Shown here: in pieces, positions 61,601 through 64,000 of the stretch | Numbering within the stretch: position 1 is the stretch's first letter | How the letters are laid out: the number at the start of each line of letters is the position of its first letter | Source of the DNA: Microcella humidisoli | GTDB taxonomy: Bacteria; Actinomycetota; Actinomycetes; Actinomycetales; Microbacteriaceae | Length of the DNA: 64,000 nucleotides | Assembly: GCF_024362325.1 (NCBI RefSeq) | Contig: NZ_CP101497.1 | Location: forward strand, 62,001-126,000 | Direction: 5' to 3' | Program-made: the position numbers and the translations under genes | Notes under the pieces: model-generated | What the model was told of the DNA's origin: nothing | Database searches by the model: none | The model's input: the letters and a program-made list of their open reading frames with translations, nothing else

Positions 61601-64000
61601 AGCACGGGAACCAGCACCGTGAACCCCGGCCGGATGAGCACCTGGTCGTCGTTCGCGACGGGGTTGCGGGCGCCCTCGAGCCGCGGGCTGATGCCGATGC
61701 GCACCACGCCCGACGAGCGCGCGCCGAGCGCATCGACGACCGTGTATCGGAACTCGTCGGTGCCGGCCGAGTAGCTGCCGGCCTGGTAGTCGAGGTAGTC
61801 GAGCCCCGTCTCGACGACGGCGCCCTTCTGGGGGCTCGACTCCTGCCCGATGACCTGCACCGAGTCGCCGTCGGGATCCATGCCGTCGACCGGGATGCGC
61901 ACGCGCACCGAGTCGCCCGCGATGACGCGCGCGGTGACCGTGCGCGTCACGGGCGCCTGGTTCGTCGCCTCATTCACCTCGCGCACGCTAATGCGCACGC
62001 TCGCCTGCGCGCGCTCCTGCCCGAGGGGGCCAAGCACCTCGTACACGGCGGTGAAGTCGCCCGGCTGGTCGGGTGCGAGGTAGCGCAGCCGATCACCGGC
62101 GACGAAGAGCAGGCCCGATTCGCCGGTGAGCCCCTGCACGAGGCTCGGGGAGAGCGTGATGGGCTCGTCGTCGGGGTGCTCGTCGTTGGCCAGCACGGGA
62201 ATGCTCACGGCATCGCCAACACGCACCGTGATCGTGTCGTCGATCGCGACGGGCGGCTGCAGCCGATCGGGTCGCGGGATCTCGATGACGGTGATCTCGC
62301 CCGTCGACTCGGCGAGGCCGTTGCTGATGCGGTACGTCACGATCTGCGGACCGTCGAGGGGTCGCGTGAGGGTGATGCGCACATCGCGCTGATCGAGCAC
62401 CTCCGCGCGGATCCCGCTCGTCGGCGGCACGCCGATGACGCCCGTGACGACGAGCACCCCGCCGCCCGGATCGATGTCGGCGGTCGCGACGCCGATGGTC
62501 GCGTTGCTGAGCGTGCGCACGAAGAGCGTCTTCGGCACGGTGATCGGCGCCGCGCCCGCCGCAGGCGGAGCGGCGACATCCACGCGGATGATGCCGGTCG
62601 CCGTCGTCGACCCGTCGGTGACGACGTACTCGAGGTAGTGCGTGCGCACCTCGTCGCTGACGAATCGGAAGACGCCGCGATCGAAGCTCGGCGTGATCGT
62701 CGTGCCGCTCTTCTCGGGAACGGCGCTCAACCGGATGGTGCCCGTGCCGCCGCGCACGTGCACGAGCGGCTCGATGCGCACCTCTTGACCCGCGTAGGCG
62801 AGCACGACGAAGGGCTCGGCGATGATGGGCGTCTGACCAGCCGGCCGCACGGTCACCGCGAGCGTGCCGAGCCCGGTCGCGAGGCCGTCGGTCACCGTCA
62901 GCGCGACGGTGCGCAGCGTTCCCGCCCCGCCCGCCTCCGAAATCGTGACGCGGCCATCAGGGCGGAACGTGACGACATCGGGGGGCGGGATGCTCGCGGC
63001 CTGCAGATAGATCGGGTCGCCGTCCGGATCGACCCACTCCGCGAGCACCGCCGCCGTCGCCGTGCCGCCCTCGGCGACCGTCGTCTTGCTCGCTCGCACC
63101 TGCACGGGCGCGCCGTTCTCGCCCGCCGCGCGCACATCCACGCGCACCGTCGCCGAGTCCGACCCGCCGCGGCCGTCGGTGATCGTGTAGGAGAAGTCGA
63201 TCTCGCCGCTCGCCCCGCTCTCGAGCGTCAGCTGCAGCTGCTGCGCATCGCCGATGAGGTCGAGCCGCCCGATCGCCGGATCGATCGCGGTGACCTCGGT
63301 GATCACGAGCACATCGCCGTTCGGATCGGTGTCGTTGAGCAGCACCGGCAGTACGCTCGCGCGTCCGGGTCGCGCCCCGAACTCGTCATCGACCGCAATC
63401 GGCGGCTGCTGCGCGCGCTCGAGCTCGGGGGGCGTGTCGAGCTGGTCGAGCTGCTCTTGCCGCTCATCCTCCTCGTCGCGGATGAGGTCATCCCAGTTGT
63501 CGATGAGCCGGCCGTCGCTCTGCACCGCCCACGCGGCGCCGCCGGCCCGATCGTTGAGGGCCAGGCGCTCGTCACGCACCGTGAAGGCCAGATCGGCGGC
63601 GGCCGGAACCGCCGAGAGAGGCAGCTCGGTCACCTGCTCGCCACAGCGACGCCAGGAGATGCCGTCGGTCCACGCGGCGAAGGCGCAGTCCCCGAGCACG
63701 ACGGGGGCGGCGGGGCGGCCCTGCCGACCGGTGACGAGCTCGGTCAGCGCCGAGCCGTCGAGCCCCACCGAGACAAGCCCGCCGCGGTGCGCCACGAGCA
63801 CCTGCTGGGCGTCATCGCTCGCCTGGGCGAGGCGCGGATCGTCGGCCGCGCCGATGACGCCCGAGAGGTCGACCACGCCCGACTCGGTGTGCAGCAGCCG
63901 TGTGCCCGTGTCGAGCACCGCCCAGCGCCCGCCCGCGATCGTGATCTGCAGCTCGACGGTCTCCTCGACGTCGATGCTCCACGTGCGGTCGACCCGATCG
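58666..64000 (-). CDS. Giant multi-domain protein with Ig/cadherin-like and fibronectin III repeats (N-terminus beyond window)
   Basis: At least 1778 residues; the frame stays open to the right edge. The first ~200 visible residues look like beta-propeller blades (ITIAGGRWAVLDTGTRLL, VLVAHRGGLVSVGLDG), ending in an acidic linker (DDLIRDEEDERQEQLDQLD). At least seven Ig/cadherin-like repeats follow, recognised by VLxNDxDPxGDxL-type words (for example about 63330, 62190, 61590 and 60400). From about 60190 to 58670 come four or five fibronectin III domains (PDPVTNLRVSS, SVTVSWAGAFSGNG). It is almost certainly displayed outside the cell. It heads, or continues, the MoxR-DUF58-transglutaminase-FHA operon with 4-bp overlaps. 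Function unknown; adhesion or an envelope scaffold is inferred. Confidence 0.8.
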   Translation of the reverse strand, partial: DRVDRTWSIDVEETVELQITIAGGRWAVLDTGTRLLHTESGVVDLSGVIGAADDPRLAQASDDAQQVLVAHRGGLVSVGLDGSALTELVTGRQGRPAAPVVLGDCAFAAWTDGISWRRCGEQVTELPLSAVPAAADLAFTVRDERLALNDRAGGAAWAVQSDGRLIDNWDDLIRDEEDERQEQLDQLDTPPELERAQQPPIAVDDEFGARPGRASVLPVLLNDTDPNGDVLVITEVTAIDPAIGRLDLIGDAQQLQLTLESGASGEIDFSYTITDGRGGSDSATVRVDVRAAGENGAPVQVRASKTTVAEGGTATAAVLAEWVDPDGDPIYLQAASIPPPDVVTFRPDGRVTISEAGGAGTLRTVALTVTDGLATGLGTLAVTVRPAGQTPIIAEPFVVLAYAGQEVRIEPLVHVRGGTGTIRLSAVPEKSGTTITPSFDRGVFRFVSDEVRTHYLEYVVTDGSTTATGIIRVDVAAPPAAGAAPITVPKTLFVRTLSNATIGVATADIDPGGGVLVVTGVIGVPPTSGIRAEVLDQRDVRITLTRPLDGPQIVTYRISNGLAESTGEITVIEIPRPDRLQPPVAIDDTITVRVGDAVSIPVLANDEHPDDEPITLSPSLVQGLTGESGLLFVAGDRLRYLAPDQPGDFTAVYEVLGPLGQERAQASVRISVREVNEATNQAPVTRTVTARVIAGDSVRVRIPVDGMDPDGDSVQVIGQESSPQKGAVVETGLDYLDYQAGSYSAGTDEFRYTVVDALGARSSGVVRIGISPRLEGARNPVANDDQVLIRPGFTVLVPVLDNDTDPDGSALTVTGVEANGAELSAEIVDGQFVRVVPPAAPGRYGLVYTIENALAGASQAFITIIVSPDAPLSAPVARDTVLSLTDILDRDELDVDVLARVFFAEGEVSELGLELVPGYESGAVVQPDRRVRVQVGAQRQIIPFQVVHPADPTVRSTAFIWVPGTDDALPQLDRRAPRIEVVSEETVTIDINDYVLAVGGAQVRLTDTATVSATQSNGEPLVVDENTLRFTSADLYFGPASLTFEVTDGASATDPEGRVATIVLPIEVTARENQPPVLIGAALELEPGQERLLDLVRVTAYPYPDDVNELAYSIIESASPGLEVELSGQSLRVRVLPSTPRGTTTGVTLGVRDDAAPGTPGRIQVTVVPSTRPLARPAPDAVIAPRSQTTTVRVLDNDQARNPFPGQPLRVVAVRGLESGSLPAGVSIVPSADGQTLLATISAAAEPVDTNLEYQVADATNDLERFVWGAVRISVQDVPDPVTNLRVSSFANRSLTIAWAPGASNNAPIERFEATVTRVSDGSSTTTVCPASPCAVPTPGNGSDNRVRISVIAVNAQGPSAPTVLADAVWSDLVPPAPALLGVTPLDHGLRIGWTKPAQDAAASDIRSYRVAVGPVVRTVTVPASDPVGTEYWLSVVDVGALDNGTAYPVSVSARNDSFDPLTSWNSSTTTGTPAGAPLALAAPTAVGSTSDSGAGDASVTVSWAGAFSGNGRAVQAYYVWIGTAGSPPACTVTGVEEGAPAHVPPAGVTQLAGSLTATTVSGLSADTTYRVVVYAYNGQGCTESVEVTATPRERPSTITAITLDGPVANGEGRWDFRLTGVTTAGGDGVDQVQYRLIGAGVDPAESSGATLPQLLTAGTSHYGRSVQVEVRGCRQYEQLLCGTWSAPFAVGVAVRIDVQPTITATGEAPNDRSVAITWTPVEQGDYDAVEHTCAGGDPIDTPTPSSCTITAAPPDDPRLIVSVTENGITYTREYRP

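Overview
The window is very G+C-rich DNA with actinobacterial gene content and gene order. Family-level placement in the Microbacteriaceae is my inference. It rests on the proS–nusA–ylxR–infB–rbfA order, a Pep2-type maltokinase, a short MutY, many GTG starts, and many genes whose start codon lies 6-7 nt behind a TANNNT hexamer, as expected for leaderless actinobacterial transcripts. No tRNA, rRNA, CRISPR array, transposase or integrase was seen.

Region 1 (1-11.8 kb) is accessory and defence-like. A leftward SNF2 helicase and an Eco57I-type adenine methyltransferase (NPPW motif, running off the left edge) look like the drmD-drmMI half of a class 1 DISARM system. Divergent from them is a two-gene cassette: a three-TM protein followed by an acidic 57-aa protein. 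A leftward vapB-vapC-DUF429-DarT-like-NERD run follows; the DarT-like ADP-ribosyltransferase has no macrodomain partner and the NERD-ATPase is cut short. Upstream are a J-domain/NERD-like fusion and a 68-nt multi-step palindrome.

Region 2 (11.9-30.2 kb) is mostly metabolic and housekeeping: oligopeptidase B, Nudix hydrolase, Pr6Pr-like membrane protein, zinc ribbon plus class IV aminotransferase, maltokinase, a truncated AbiEi-like protein beside a three-way-junction palindrome, a second SNF2 helicase, DUF2207 protein, homocysteine methyltransferase, M20 peptidase, a membrane-anchored helical protein, a GDPD phosphodiesterase, SDR/DUF2867, MutY and a small membrane protein.

Region 3 (30.2-40.8 kb) is conserved core, all leftward: dxr, rseP, ispG, proS, nusA, ylxR, infB, rbfA. 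rimP is absent from its usual place before nusA, and a 320-bp hairpin-rich gap lies between ispG and proS.

Region 4 (40.8-50.3 kb) carries an FKBP lipoprotein, OsmC, and a nitrogen/amine-catabolic group: gabT, an SxxK-type asparaginase, potABCD polyamine import and alanine dehydrogenase.

Region 5 (50.3-64 kb) is one leftward, largely overlapping operon that continues past the right edge. It encodes a giant protein with Ig/cadherin-like and fibronectin III domains, a MoxR ATPase, a DUF58 protein, a transglutaminase-fold membrane protein whose catalytic Cys and His are replaced, a double-zinc-ribbon FHA protein and an EccC-like FtsK/SpoIIIE ATPase. I read this as an incompletely understood envelope assembly or secretion system, and the most interesting locus here together with the DISARM-like pair.
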